Shown here: in pieces, positions 25,214 to 33,706 of the stretch | Layout: every line of letters starts with the position of its first letter | Position numbering within the stretch: position 1 is the first letter of the stretch | Source: Bradyrhizobium sp. CB2312 | GTDB lineage: Bacteria; Pseudomonadota; Alphaproteobacteria; Rhizobiales; Xanthobacteraceae | Length of the DNA stretch: 64,000 bases | Assembly (NCBI RefSeq): GCF_029714425.1 | Contig: NZ_CP121668.1 | Coordinates: forward strand, 9,259,501-9,323,500 | Direction: 5' to 3' | Program-made: the position numbers and the translations under genes | The notes under the pieces: generated by a model | Told to the model about the DNA's origin: nothing | Database searches by the model: none | Seen by the model: only the letters and a program-made list of their open reading frames with translations

Positions 25214-26889
25214 CAGCTTTTGACCCTGGCTGTGTGAAAAGTCACGAGTCGGCTAGGATTCTTCCGTTTCCTGATGGGGGATACGGATGGGACGCTTCGT
25301 TGAAGGCGCGGACAGATCCCAGCTGACGCTCTTGCCGGAATGTCTGGAGGATTGGGTAGGCGAGGACAACGCGGTCCACGTGATCGATGTGTTCGTCGAG
25401 GCGCTCGACCTGCATGGAATGGGGTTTGAGCGTGTGATCGCCAAGGAGACGGGCCGGCCCTCCTATCATCCGGCAGTCCTTCTGAAGCTTTACATCTACG
25501 GTTATCTCAATCGGCTGCAATCCAGTCGCCGCCTGGAACGTGAGACGTGCCGCAATGTCGAGGTAATGTGGCTGATTGGGCGCCTGGCTCCCGATCACAA
25601 GACGATCGCCGATTTCCGGAAGGATAACGGCGCGGCGATCCGGAAGGTTTGCGCGAAGTTCGTTGCACTATGCCGGCAAATGGGCCTGTTGCAGACCGCA
25701 AGCGTCGCAATCGACGGCAGCAAGTTCAAGGCGGTGAACAACCGCGACCGCAACTTCACGCATGCCAAGATGGCAAGGCGGATGGCGCAGATCGAGGAAA
25801 GCGTCGGTCGATATCTGCGTCAACTCGATAGCGCCGATCGGCAGGAGCCATCGGAAGCGATCAGCATCAAGACGACGAGGATCAAGGAAAAGATCGCTCG
25901 GCTGAAGCAGGAGATGAGCCGCCTGGAAGTGCTTGATGCGCAGATGCGCAACACGCCGGATCAACAGATATCGCTGACCGATCCGGATGCCCGTTCGATG
26001 GCCACCAGCGGACGCGGATCGGGTGTCGTCGGCTACAACGTCCAGGTCGCGGTGGACACCGAACACCATCTGATTGTGACGCACGAGGTCATAAACGTCG
26101 GCAACGACCGTGGGCAGCTTGCTCGGATGTCGAAGCAGGCCAAAGAAGTGCTCGCAGTGGACAAACTCGATGCGGTCGCCGATCGTGGCTACTTCGACGG
26201 AGAGGAGATATTGGCCTGCGAAGAGGCTGGCGTTGCAGTCACCTTGCCCAAGCCCATGACGTCGAACGCCAAGGCGGAGGGCCGGTTCGGCAAACAGGAC
26301 TTCGCCTACCTGCCTGATGAGGATGTCTACCGCTGCCCATCGGGCCAGCTGCTGCCCTATCACTTCACCAACATCGAGCATGGAATGACGCTGCGCCGTT
26401 ACTGGTCGACGGCGGCATGCCAAGGCTGCGCGATCAAGAGCCAATGTACGCCGTCCAAGGAGCGCCGGATCACGCGCTGGGAGCATGAGCATGTGGTCGA
26501 GGAGGTCCAGCGACGGCTCGATTCCAATCCTGACGCCATGCGGACGCGACGTGAGACAGTCGAGCATCCCTTCGGCACGATCAAAGCCCGTATGGGTGCG
26601 ACCCACTTCCTGATGAAGCGCCTACGGAATGTCGCCGCTGAGATGGCGCTGCATGTTCTCGCCTATAACCTCACACGGGTGATGAACATCGTCGGCAAAC
26701 CGCGCCTGATTGCAGCCATCCGCGCCGCCTGAAGGCCGGAAAGCGCGTCCAAAACCGCAATACCCCGTCGCGATACCCACTTTGGCCGGTCATTGGACGA
26801 TCCGATGCGTCAGCACCGGCCGCCTGCAATGATTGGCGACCACGCCGCGTCCGACCTATCCGTTTGCACACAACCAAGACCCGAAGACG
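25214..26889 (+). mobile_element. IS1182-family insertion sequence
   Basis: An intact transposase is flanked by imperfect terminal inverted repeats of about 27 bp (18 matches): left 25214-25240 (ends GGCTGTGTGAAAA) and right 26863-26889 (begins TTTGCACACAACC). The total length of about 1.68 kb is normal for the family. Target duplications could not be seen with confidence, so the outer limits are approximate. Confidence 0.7.
25287..26732 (+). CDS. IS1182-family transposase (DDE)
   Basis: A full-length 481-residue DDE transposase. The N-terminal DUF772-like domain (PSYHPAVLLKLYIYGYLNRL) is followed by ASVAIDGSKFKAVNNRDRNF with the first Asp, ADRGYFDGEEI with the second Asp and RRETVEHPFGTIKARMG with the Glu. 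A Cys-rich segment (CQGCAIKSQC) precedes the last motif, as is usual for this family. No frameshift or stop is present. Confidence 0.93.
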   Translation: MGRFVEGADRSQLTLLPECLEDWVGEDNAVHVIDVFVEALDLHGMGFERVIAKETGRPSYHPAVLLKLYIYGYLNRLQSSRRLERETCRNVEVMWLIGRLAPDHKTIADFRKDNGAAIRKVCAKFVALCRQMGLLQTASVAIDGSKFKAVNNRDRNFTHAKMARRMAQIEESVGRYLRQLDSADRQEPSEAISIKTTRIKEKIARLKQEMSRLEVLDAQMRNTPDQQISLTDPDARSMATSGRGSGVVGYNVQVAVDTEHHLIVTHEVINVGNDRGQLARMSKQAKEVLAVDKLDAVADRGYFDGEEILACEEAGVAVTLPKPMTSNAKAEGRFGKQDFAYLPDEDVYRCPSGQLLPYHFTNIEHGMTLRRYWSTAACQGCAIKSQCTPSKERRITRWEHEHVVEEVQRRLDSNPDAMRTRRETVEHPFGTIKARMGATHFLMKRLRNVAAEMALHVLAYNLTRVMNIVGKPRLIAAIRAA

Positions 26890-27016
26890 ACATCCGAGGA
26901 GGTCGCCAGACAATAGCCTTGCTGAGATCACTCTCCTTGACATTTCAGCTTGTCGACGCTGACGCTGCATTGCTCAGCGATTGTCCCAGCCTTCGCAGCG
27001 TTGGAAAGGTATCACC

Positions 27017-27280
27017 ATGAGGAAGACGTTGTTGGCCCTCGCCGCCGTCGCGACTTTGGTCGTTTCAGCAGCCTCGCCCACTTATGCTGGTCCGCGCTAT
27101 GACTACGGCCCCGGCGGCAATCCGTATCCGCGCACTTATCCTGGACCCGGCGGCTATCCGTACTGGTCGGGCTATGTCGATGCCCCGGTTGGAGAGCCGA
27201 TCCCGCCTTGCCACTGGATAACCCAGCGCTTCTGGGACGGGCATGGCTGGCGCGAGCGCCGCGTGCGCATCTGCGGCTGA
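27017..27280 (+). CDS. Small secreted Gly/Pro/Tyr-rich protein
   Basis: An 87-residue protein starting at 27017 after GGAAAGG. A clear signal peptide (MRKTLLALAAVATLVVSAAS) ends near TYAGPRYD. The mature part is rich in Tyr, Pro and Gly (PGGYPYWSGYVDAP) and ends with a conserved-looking CHWITQRFWDGHGWRERRVRIC segment containing two Cys that could pair. Similar short secreted proteins are common in Bradyrhizobium, but no function is recognised. It lies just outside the IS1182 element. Confidence 0.75.
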   Translation: MRKTLLALAAVATLVVSAASPTYAGPRYDYGPGGNPYPRTYPGPGGYPYWSGYVDAPVGEPIPPCHWITQRFWDGHGWRERRVRICG

Positions 27281-27299
27281 TCGGGTCGCGGCTGTTTCG

Positions 27300-27430
27300 A
27301 TTGTCTGTTTTTGGCCCTTCTCGGACCTCGTGCAATGTCTGCTTCTGGGCCGCTGTTGGGGAATAAGCGGACATCGCGGATTTATGAGTACACGCTCTTG
27401 TGGCCTTGTGGCCAGGACCTCATCCCGCCA
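27300..27430. repeat. Dispersed intergenic repeat (second copy)
   Basis: The segment holds TTTATGAGTACACGC at 27380-27394, the reverse complement of 23722-23736, with matching flanks such as AAGCGGACAT and TGTCTGCTTCTGGG. It belongs to a dispersed sequence that yields spurious short frames in rhizobial genomes. No gene is supported here. Confidence 0.5.
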
Positions 27431-27494
27431 CAAACCCGTTTCGCCCGCGGTTCCGGGGCGCTAGCATGGCGCCTTCTATGCGGGGGCGAGTGGA

Positions 27495-28619
27495 ATGCGG
27501 TTCATCGTGCTGTCTGTGCTTGCGCTCCTGGCGTTGCCGGCGGCACCAGGATTGGCGCAATCCGGCCCATCCGACCGCTCCGTCACCGATCGGCTGCCGC
27601 TATTTGCCCGAAACAACTGCCAGTCGATTCGCGATCCCGGCAACCAATTGTTCTGCGGCGATCCCGAACTCGCCGCGGCGGCCGAGAAGCTGAGCACTGC
27701 GATCGAGGCGCGGCTCGCTCGCCTGCCCGATCGCCTGCCCGCGATCGAGGAGAACGCGATCTGGATCCGCCAGCGCAATCTCGGCTGCGGCATTGTCGGC
27801 CAGACCGCGATCCGCTCCGACGAGTTCGACCGGGTCAAGGCGTGCCTGCTCAAGGTGACCGAGGAGCGCGCCGCGATCGTGCGCGACCCGGACTTCGACT
27901 GCCTTGCCGCCAACACCGCGGCGGGCGCGCTGATCTGCGCGGACCCGGCGCTCGCGCTCACCGAGACCGAGCTCAACAGCCAGGTGCTCGGCCTGATCGG
28001 CAAGCTCGACCCGACCGCGGCGCGCTTTGCCTACGCCGAATACGGCCGCTGGACGCGCGAGCGCGACCGCAAGTGCAATCTGGTCGGCAAGGAAAACGTG
28101 CCGCTGGCCGAGCTCGAATCCGCAGAAGATTGTCTCGCCGATTTTCTGAAGCACAAGAGCGAGGAGATCCGCGCGGCGAAAGGCGATCCGAAGAAGGTGT
28201 TCGGCCGGCAGGTCGCGGCGCGCTCGCCCGACACCGACGCGGTCGATTTCTGCGCCGCGCGGATTCACGCGGCCAATTCCTGCGGCAACTTCCTTCGCAT
28301 CAACCGCGTCTATGCCATCGACAGCCAGGTCACCGAGCAGGAGGCGCAGGTCACCGGCGAGATCGAGATGGCCGTGCTGGCGCCCTTCACCACCTGCAGC
28401 AAGGTCGCCTCGACCTGCACCGGCACTTGCTGGAATCCCAGGACGGGCCAGCCGCAGCCCGGCGCCGGCAACAAGGAGCGATCCGGCGAGGCCTTCAACG
28501 TCACGCGCCGGCTGAGGATCCAGCGGACCTTTGCGTTCGTCAAAGCCGCCGACGGCTGGCGTTGCCGGGAAGACGAGCTGGCTCCGGTGAATTCGGGGAC
28601 AGCGGGCGGCGGGTCGTAG
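27495..28619 (+). CDS. Secreted protein with two LprI/DUF1311-like domains
   Basis: A 374-residue protein with signal peptide MRFIVLSVLALLALPAAPGL ending near LAQ. Two tandem Cys-containing units, FCGDPELAAAAEKLSTAIEA (about 54-73) with WIRQRNLGC, and ICADPALALTETELNSQVLG (about 154-173) with WTRERDRKC, follow the pattern of the lysozyme-inhibitor LprI N-terminal domain. The C-terminal 130 residues contain several Cys and no recognised domain. A role in envelope protection is plausible but unproven. The gene stands alone between the IS-rich stretch and the Liv operon. Confidence 0.75.
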   Translation: MRFIVLSVLALLALPAAPGLAQSGPSDRSVTDRLPLFARNNCQSIRDPGNQLFCGDPELAAAAEKLSTAIEARLARLPDRLPAIEENAIWIRQRNLGCGIVGQTAIRSDEFDRVKACLLKVTEERAAIVRDPDFDCLAANTAAGALICADPALALTETELNSQVLGLIGKLDPTAARFAYAEYGRWTRERDRKCNLVGKENVPLAELESAEDCLADFLKHKSEEIRAAKGDPKKVFGRQVAARSPDTDAVDFCAARIHAANSCGNFLRINRVYAIDSQVTEQEAQVTGEIEMAVLAPFTTCSKVASTCTGTCWNPRTGQPQPGAGNKERSGEAFNVTRRLRIQRTFAFVKAADGWRCREDELAPVNSGTAGGGS

Positions 28620-28690
28620 CTCTTACCCTCCCCTCCAGGGTAGGGCCATCGCGTATGGCCTGCACGATGCGGCGACATCGGCACTGGGCT

Positions 28691-28818
28691 CCCTCTCCCG
28701 CTTGCGGGAGAGGGTTGGGGAGAGGGTGTCTCCGCAACGGGATAATCCCCAAGAGGAAAGAACCCTCACCCGCCGCGCTCTGCGAGCGCGTCGGCCTCTC
28801 CCGCAAGCGGGAGAGGCG
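28691..28818. repeat. Composite C/G-rich palindrome (copy 4)
   Basis: CCCTCTCCCGCTTGCGGGAG at 28691 and CCTCTCCCGCAAGCGGGAGA near 28795 are hairpins separated by the characteristic AACCCTCACCCG arm. It is the same family as the copies inside both Opp operons. Confidence 0.7.
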
Positions 28819-28857
28819 GAGCAAGCCCGCAGACAATCCTGGTGAAATCCATATGCG

Positions 28858-28894
28858 CTTACCCTCCCCTGGAGGCCCTCCAGGGGAGGGTAAG
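28858..28894 (-). terminator. Perfect 18-bp hairpin at the end of the Liv operon
   Basis: CTTACCCTCCCCTGGAGG and its exact complement are separated by one base, ending 4 bp beyond the stop of the binding-protein gene. There is no following T-run, so it may work as a 3' stabiliser or in termination rather than as a classical intrinsic terminator. A related, less perfect copy is at 53033. Confidence 0.5.
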
Positions 28895-28898
28895 CAGA

Positions 28899-30098
28899 TC
28901 AAAACATCAGATTGTCCTTCACCAGCACCCAGCGGCCGCCTTTGACCTGCTGCACCTGGGTGATGGTGTTGGCGAGGTGGTCGGTCTTGGAGAACCTGGT
29001 CGGCGGCGAGTTGAAGATGTCGAGGAATTTCTCGCCCGACTCCAGTGAATCAAGCATCTTCTGCCCGGTGAGGTCCTTGCCCGCCTTGTCGGCGTAGAAG
29101 GCGAAGGTCGTCACCGCGTTGTAGCCGATGATGGCCTGCGTGTTGGCGTCGGTGCCGAACATCTTCTTGTAGTTGGCAAGCCAGTCCTTCACCTTGCCCT
29201 TGGCGTTGTCGTCGTAGGGAATCTCGAACTGGCTCGCGGCGTAGAGCCCTTCGACCGCATCCTTGCCCAGCGCCGGCACCTCCATCACGTTGGTCGGCGT
29301 GGCGCCGAGGAAGGTGACGTCCCAGCCAAGCTTCTTCGCCTCACCCATCGCGCCGATGGGCTCGCGCAGGACCGCGCCGAGCACCACGAGATCGCAGCCG
29401 TCGGACTTCATCTTGGCGATCTGCGCGCTGAAATCGGAGGCGCCGCGCTTGTAGCTCGTGATCGAGGCCGGCTGCACCTTCATGGCGGTGAGCTGCTGGT
29501 TGAAGCCGTCGAGCACGTTCTTACCGTACTCGTCGTCCTGATGCATGATGCAGGGCTTCTGGAATTTCTTCCATTCCATCATGTATTTCAGCGCCGCCCG
29601 CGTGCTCTCGACATAGGGCAGCAGATTGTTGAACTTCAACCGCTCCTGCGGCTTGGCCGGATCGAACTTGAAGGTGAACTCGGCCGCCGTCAGCGGGAAC
29701 AGCTGGAGCACGCCGGCGTCGAGCAGGATATCCTGCGCCGCGAGCACGGTCGGCGATCCCATCGCTCCCACCATCGCGAAGATCCTGTCGCGCTCGATCA
29801 GCTTCTGCGAAGCCAGCACGGCCTTCTTCGGATCGTACCCGCTGTCCTCGACCACCAGCCGGAGCTTGCGCCCCTGGACGCCACCAGCCGCGTTGATCTC
29901 CTCCACCGCCATCTTCATGCCGTTGGAGACCGGCACGCCCCAGCCCTTGATCGGACCCGACAGGTCCTGATGGGTGCCGATGACGATCTCGGAGGCCGAG
30001 ATCCCGTCATTGGTGACCTTGGTTTGCGCCGCGGCCGGCAGACAGGTAAGCGCCATTGCACTCACAGCAAGACCGAACGCGCAGAACGATTTCGACAT
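28899..30098 (-). CDS. Branched-chain-type ABC transporter substrate-binding protein (LivK-like)
   Basis: A 399-residue periplasmic type I binding protein (Peripla_BP_6). The start at 30098, preceded by GGAGAGGAG, gives the signal peptide MSKSFCAFGLAVSAMALTCL with cleavage near AAAQTKVTND. IVIGTHQDLSGPIKGWG and AVEEINAAGGVQGRKLRLVV are the family's ligand-domain motifs. It is the last gene of the operon livH-livM-livG-livF-fadD-livK. With the acyl-CoA synthetase next to it, the ligand is more likely an aromatic or aliphatic acid than leucine. Confidence 0.92.
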   Translation of the reverse strand: MSKSFCAFGLAVSAMALTCLPAAAQTKVTNDGISASEIVIGTHQDLSGPIKGWGVPVSNGMKMAVEEINAAGGVQGRKLRLVVEDSGYDPKKAVLASQKLIERDRIFAMVGAMGSPTVLAAQDILLDAGVLQLFPLTAAEFTFKFDPAKPQERLKFNNLLPYVESTRAALKYMMEWKKFQKPCIMHQDDEYGKNVLDGFNQQLTAMKVQPASITSYKRGASDFSAQIAKMKSDGCDLVVLGAVLREPIGAMGEAKKLGWDVTFLGATPTNVMEVPALGKDAVEGLYAASQFEIPYDDNAKGKVKDWLANYKKMFGTDANTQAIIGYNAVTTFAFYADKAGKDLTGQKMLDSLESGEKFLDIFNSPPTRFSKTDHLANTITQVQQVKGGRWVLVKDNLMF

Positions 30099-30203
30099 TG
30101 ACGTCTCCTCTCCTTTGGCCCGTGTTACGCGAAGGGCGGGGGCCGCCGCTGCTTCGCTTCTTGTCCGCACATGTCCGCGATCTCGAGGCGCGGAACAGGT
30201 GTC

Positions 30204-32042
30204 TCACGCCACCGCGCGCTCGCGATACATCGCGTCGATCTCGGCGGCATAGCGCTTGTTCACGAAGCCGCGCTTCAGCTTCATGGTCGGCGTCAGCTCC
30301 TCGTCCTCCGGGGTGAGCTGGCGCTCGATCAGATAGAACCGCTTGATGGCCTCGACGCGGGCGAAGTTGGCATTGACCTGTTCGATCTCGCGCCAGATCA
30401 GGTCCTGGATCTCCACCGCCCGGCACAAGCTGGCATAATTGGTGAAGGGGATGTCGTGGTCCTGGGCGAACTTCTCGACGTTCTCCTGGTCGATCATCAC
30501 GAGGCAGGTCAGATACGGCCGCTTGTCGCCGATCACCACGGCGTCCGAGATGTAGGGCGAGAATTTGAGCTGGTTCTCGATCTCGGACGGGGTGATGTTC
30601 TTGCCGCCTGAGGTGATGATGATGTCCTTCATCCGGTCGGTGATGCGGACGAAGCCTTCATTGTCGATGGTGCCGACGTCGCCGGTGTGCAGCCAGCCGC
30701 GCGCATCGATGGCTTCCGCGGTCCTCTCCGGCTGGTTCAGATAGCCCATGAACAGGAAGTCGCCCTTGATCAGGATCTCGCCCTCGGGAGACAGCGCGAC
30801 CTCGCCCCAGGACACCGCCTTGCCGACCGAGCCGAGCTTAATGTGATCCGCCGGCATCATGGTCGCGACCCCGCAATTCTCGGTCTGGCCGTAGACCTCG
30901 TGCATGTCGATGCCGAGCGCGAGATACCAGCGGATCAGCTCCGGCGCGATTGGCGCGGCCCCGGTGAAGGCGATGCGGCAGCGGTCGAGCCCGATCATGC
31001 GGCGGATGTTGCGGAACACCAGCCGATAGGCGAGCTGGCTGGCGATGCGAAGCGGAAGGGGCGGTGTCTTTCCCTCGAGCCGGCAATCCGTCATGCGCAG
31101 ACCGATGTCGATGGCACGGCGATAGACCCATTGCTGGAACGGCGTCGCGTCCTTCAGCGCGATGGTGATGGCGGAGTAGAACTTCTCCCAGATCCGGGGC
31201 ACGGCAAAGAAGACGGTCGGCTGTACCTCGCGCAGATTGTCCGGCACGGTCTCCGGGCTCTCGGCGAAATTCATCACCGAGCCGAGCGCGACCGAGATGT
31301 AATAGCCGGCGACCCGCTCTGCGACATGGCAGAGCGGAAGAAAGATCAGCCGGTCGTCATCTTGTCGGGCAGGAATGAAGTCGTTGGCGTGGCGCATCTG
31401 ATGCGTGACGCTGCGGTTGGAATGCATCGCGCCCTTGGGCGGACCGGTCGTGCCGGAGGTGTAGACGAGAATGACGAGATCGTCCGCGCTGCGGCTGTCG
31501 ATCATCTCCAGCCACAGCGCCTCGCGGCCGGCCATGTGGTTGCGCCCGAGCGCGCGAAACTCGTCCAGCGACATCACCATGTCGTCGACGAAGCCGCCGA
31601 GGCCCTCCATGTCGAACACGATGATCTTCTGCAGGCTCGGGCAGCGCGCGCGGCAGACGAGGATCTTGTCGAGCTGTTCCTCGTCCTCGGCGAAGATCAC
31701 CCGGGTGCCGGAATCGTTGACGAGATATTCGACCTGGGACGACGAATCGGTGGGATAGATGCCGGACGAGACGCCGCCGGCGCACAATATGCCCATGTCG
31801 GCATGGACCCATTCCGGCACCGCGTTGGCGATGACGGAGGCGACGTCGCCGGGCAGGAATCCGATCGCGCGGAGCGCGTAGGCGACCTCCCTGGAGATCG
31901 CGAGCCATTCGCGCCAGCTCGTCGGTTGCCAGATGCCGAACTTCTTCTCGCGGATCGCCGGCCTGTCGCCGCGCGTCTCTGCGGCGAGCAAGAAGCTCTT
32001 CGCGATCGTATCAGCGACCGTCAGCACCGCCGGTCGGGCCAT
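30204..32042 (-). CDS. Long-chain/aromatic acyl-CoA synthetase (AMP-forming, FadD-like)
   Basis: A 612-residue adenylate-forming ligase that activates a carboxylic acid to its CoA thioester. The ATP-binding motif YTSGTTGPPKGAMHSN, the adenine motif (YGQTENCG), the hinge region GWLHTGDVG and the C-terminal Lys region PTMKLKRGFV are present. The start at 32042 follows GGAGAG; a longer frame back to 32165 reads through an 18-bp tandem repeat and was rejected. It sits inside the Liv-type operon, suggesting vectorial trapping of the imported acid as CoA ester. Confidence 0.92.
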   Translation of the reverse strand: MARPAVLTVADTIAKSFLLAAETRGDRPAIREKKFGIWQPTSWREWLAISREVAYALRAIGFLPGDVASVIANAVPEWVHADMGILCAGGVSSGIYPTDSSSQVEYLVNDSGTRVIFAEDEEQLDKILVCRARCPSLQKIIVFDMEGLGGFVDDMVMSLDEFRALGRNHMAGREALWLEMIDSRSADDLVILVYTSGTTGPPKGAMHSNRSVTHQMRHANDFIPARQDDDRLIFLPLCHVAERVAGYYISVALGSVMNFAESPETVPDNLREVQPTVFFAVPRIWEKFYSAITIALKDATPFQQWVYRRAIDIGLRMTDCRLEGKTPPLPLRIASQLAYRLVFRNIRRMIGLDRCRIAFTGAAPIAPELIRWYLALGIDMHEVYGQTENCGVATMMPADHIKLGSVGKAVSWGEVALSPEGEILIKGDFLFMGYLNQPERTAEAIDARGWLHTGDVGTIDNEGFVRITDRMKDIIITSGGKNITPSEIENQLKFSPYISDAVVIGDKRPYLTCLVMIDQENVEKFAQDHDIPFTNYASLCRAVEIQDLIWREIEQVNANFARVEAIKRFYLIERQLTPEDEELTPTMKLKRGFVNKRYAAEIDAMYRERAVA

Positions 32043-32120
32043 GCACTCTCCTCCTTGTCGCCTTCCCCTCCGCTGCCTGCCTTGCCGGCGGTCCATGTTG
32101 GCGGATGGGCCATTCCATTT

Positions 32121-32174
32121 TAACGCCAAATCTTCCTCTAGCGCCAAATCTTGCTTTAGCGCCAAGTCTTCTTC
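32121..32174. repeat. Three 18-bp tandem repeats across the livF stop codon
   Basis: Units TAACGCCAAATCTTCCTC, TAGCGCCAAATCTTGCTT and TAGCGCCAAGTCTTCTTC lie exactly in register at 32121, 32139 and 32157. The third unit encodes the last residues of the LivF-like protein, and the other two lie in the leader of the acyl-CoA synthetase gene. Confidence 0.85.
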
Positions 32175-32944
32175 TTTTTCCAGCGCCGCTCGCCTCGCGC
32201 GCCCTGTTCCTTGGCGCCAAGGTAAAATTCCTGAATGTCCTGGGAATGCATCAAGCGTTCGCAGGTGTCGTTCATCACGATGCGGCCGATCTCAAGCACA
32301 TAGCCGTAATGCGCGGTCTCCAGCGCCACCTTGGCGTTCTGCTCGACCAAGAGGATCGACATGCCCTGCTCCTCGTTGACGCGCCGGATGATCGTGAAGA
32401 TCTCCTTCACCAGCAGCGGCGACAGGCCGAGCGAAGGCTCGTCGAGCAGCAGCAGCGTCGGCCGGTTCATCAGCGCGCGGCCGATCGCGAGCATCTGCTG
32501 CTCGCCGCCGGAGAGCTGGCCGGCCGGCTGGCTGATGCGCTCCTTCAGCCGCGGGAAATAGCCGTAGACGCGCTCCAGATCTTCCGCGACGCCGTCGCGA
32601 TCCCGGCGCGGATAGGCGCCCATCATCAGGTTCTCGCGTACCGAGAGGAACGGAAACACCTCGCGCCCCTCCGGCACGTGGCTGAGGCCGAGCCGCACGA
32701 TGCGGTCCGCTTCCATGCGCTGGATCGGCTTGCCCATGAACTCGATCGCGCCCTTCTGCGGATCGAGGATGCCGGAAATGGTTTTCAAGACCGTAGTCTT
32801 GCCGGCGCCGTTGGCACCCAGCAGCGTGACGATGCGGCCGCGCGGCACCTCCAGCGAGATGCCGCGGATCGCCATGATCGGCCCGTAATAGCTCTCGATG
32901 TTGGAGAGTTTCAGGATGATGTCGGGCGCCACGGTCGCATCCAT
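32156..32944 (-). CDS. Branched-chain-type ABC transporter ATPase (LivF-like)
   Basis: A 262-residue ATPase with Walker [10 protein letters not shown], signature LSGGEQQ and Walker [14 protein letters not shown], typical of LivF. The C-terminus ends in an unusual basic tail ([10 protein letters not shown]), created partly by an 18-bp tandem repeat that crosses the stop codon. Its start is 3 bp from the LivG stop. It would form the ATPase dimer with LivG. Confidence 0.93.
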   Translation of the reverse strand: MDATVAPDIILKLSNIESYYGPIMAIRGISLEVPRGRIVTLLGANGAGKTTVLKTISGILDPQKGAIEFMGKPIQRMEADRIVRLGLSHVPEGREVFPFLSVRENLMMGAYPRRDRDGVAEDLERVYGYFPRLKERISQPAGQLSGGEQQMLAIGRALMNRPTLLLLDEPSLGLSPLLVKEIFTIIRRVNEEQGMSILLVEQNAKVALETAHYGYVLEIGRIVMNDTCERLMHSQDIQEFYLGAKEQGARGERRWKKKKTWR

Positions 32945-32947
32945 GCG

Positions 32948-33706
32948 TCAGGCTCCGAGATATGCGGCGACGACGTCGGGATGCTGCTGCACCTGCGCCG
33001 GCGAGCCCATGGCGAGCACGCGGCCGTAGTTCAGCGCGATGACGCGGTCGGAGACGCGGTTCACCAGCGACATGTCGTGCTCGACCATCAGCACGGTGAT
33101 GCCGAGCTCGCTCTTCATGTCGCGGATCCAGAACGACATGTCGTCGGTCTCCTCGACATTGAGCCCGGAGGACGGCTCGTCGAGCAGGATCAGCTTTGGC
33201 TCCGAGCACAGCGCGCGGGCGAGCTCGATCACCTTGCGCACGCCGTAGGGCAGCCCCGAGATCAGCTTGTCGCGGTACGGCTCGAGGTCGAGGAATTCGA
33301 TCACCTGCTCGACCCGGCGGCGATGCACCTTCTCGTTGGCGCGCACGCTCGGCAGGAACAATAGCTCCTGCCAGAGCTGCGTGGTCGAGTGGCGGTGACG
33401 TCCGACCAGCAGATTCGACAACACGGTCGCGTTCTCGAACAGCTCGATGTTCTGGAAGGTGCGGGCGATGCCGAGCCTTGCGATGTCGTAGGGCGGCTGC
33501 TCGGTGATGTCCTGGTCCTCGAAGAAGATGCGGCCCGAGGTCGGCCGGTAGATCCGCGAGATCAGGTTGAAGATCGAGCTCTTGCCGGCGCCGTTGGGCC
33601 CGATGATCGAGAGGATCTCGCCCTTCTCCACCGCGAACGACACCGCATCGACCGCCTTGAGGCCTCCGAAATGCAGCGACAGGTTCTCGGCGCGGAAATA
33701 GCTCAT
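32948..33706 (-). CDS. Branched-chain-type ABC transporter ATPase (LivG-like)
   Basis: A 252-residue ATPase starting MSYFRAENLSLHFGG. Walker A GPNGAGKSS, the LivG-typical ARTFQNIELFENATVLSNLL stretch and Walker B LILLDEPSSGLN are visible; the signature region reads GLPYGVRK instead of a standard LSGGQ, a variation known in LivG proteins. The start codon overlaps the LivM stop by 4 bp. A longer frame to 34330 is only an antisense-free extension through livM and is not real. Confidence 0.93.
   Translation of the reverse strand: MSYFRAENLSLHFGGLKAVDAVSFAVEKGEILSIIGPNGAGKSSIFNLISRIYRPTSGRIFFEDQDITEQPPYDIARLGIARTFQNIELFENATVLSNLLVGRHRHSTTQLWQELLFLPSVRANEKVHRRRVEQVIEFLDLEPYRDKLISGLPYGVRKVIELARALCSEPKLILLDEPSSGLNVEETDDMSFWIRDMKSELGITVLMVEHDMSLVNRVSDRVIALNYGRVLAMGSPAQVQQHPDVVAAYLGA

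Larger units (their letters stand above)
28620..28898. other. Convergent intergenic region with several palindromes
   Basis: Between two converging genes lie a partial CTTACCCTCCCCTCCAGGG repeat (28621-28646), a composite C/G-rich palindrome (28691-28818) and a perfect 18-bp inverted repeat (28858-28894). No gene is seen. Confidence 0.6.
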
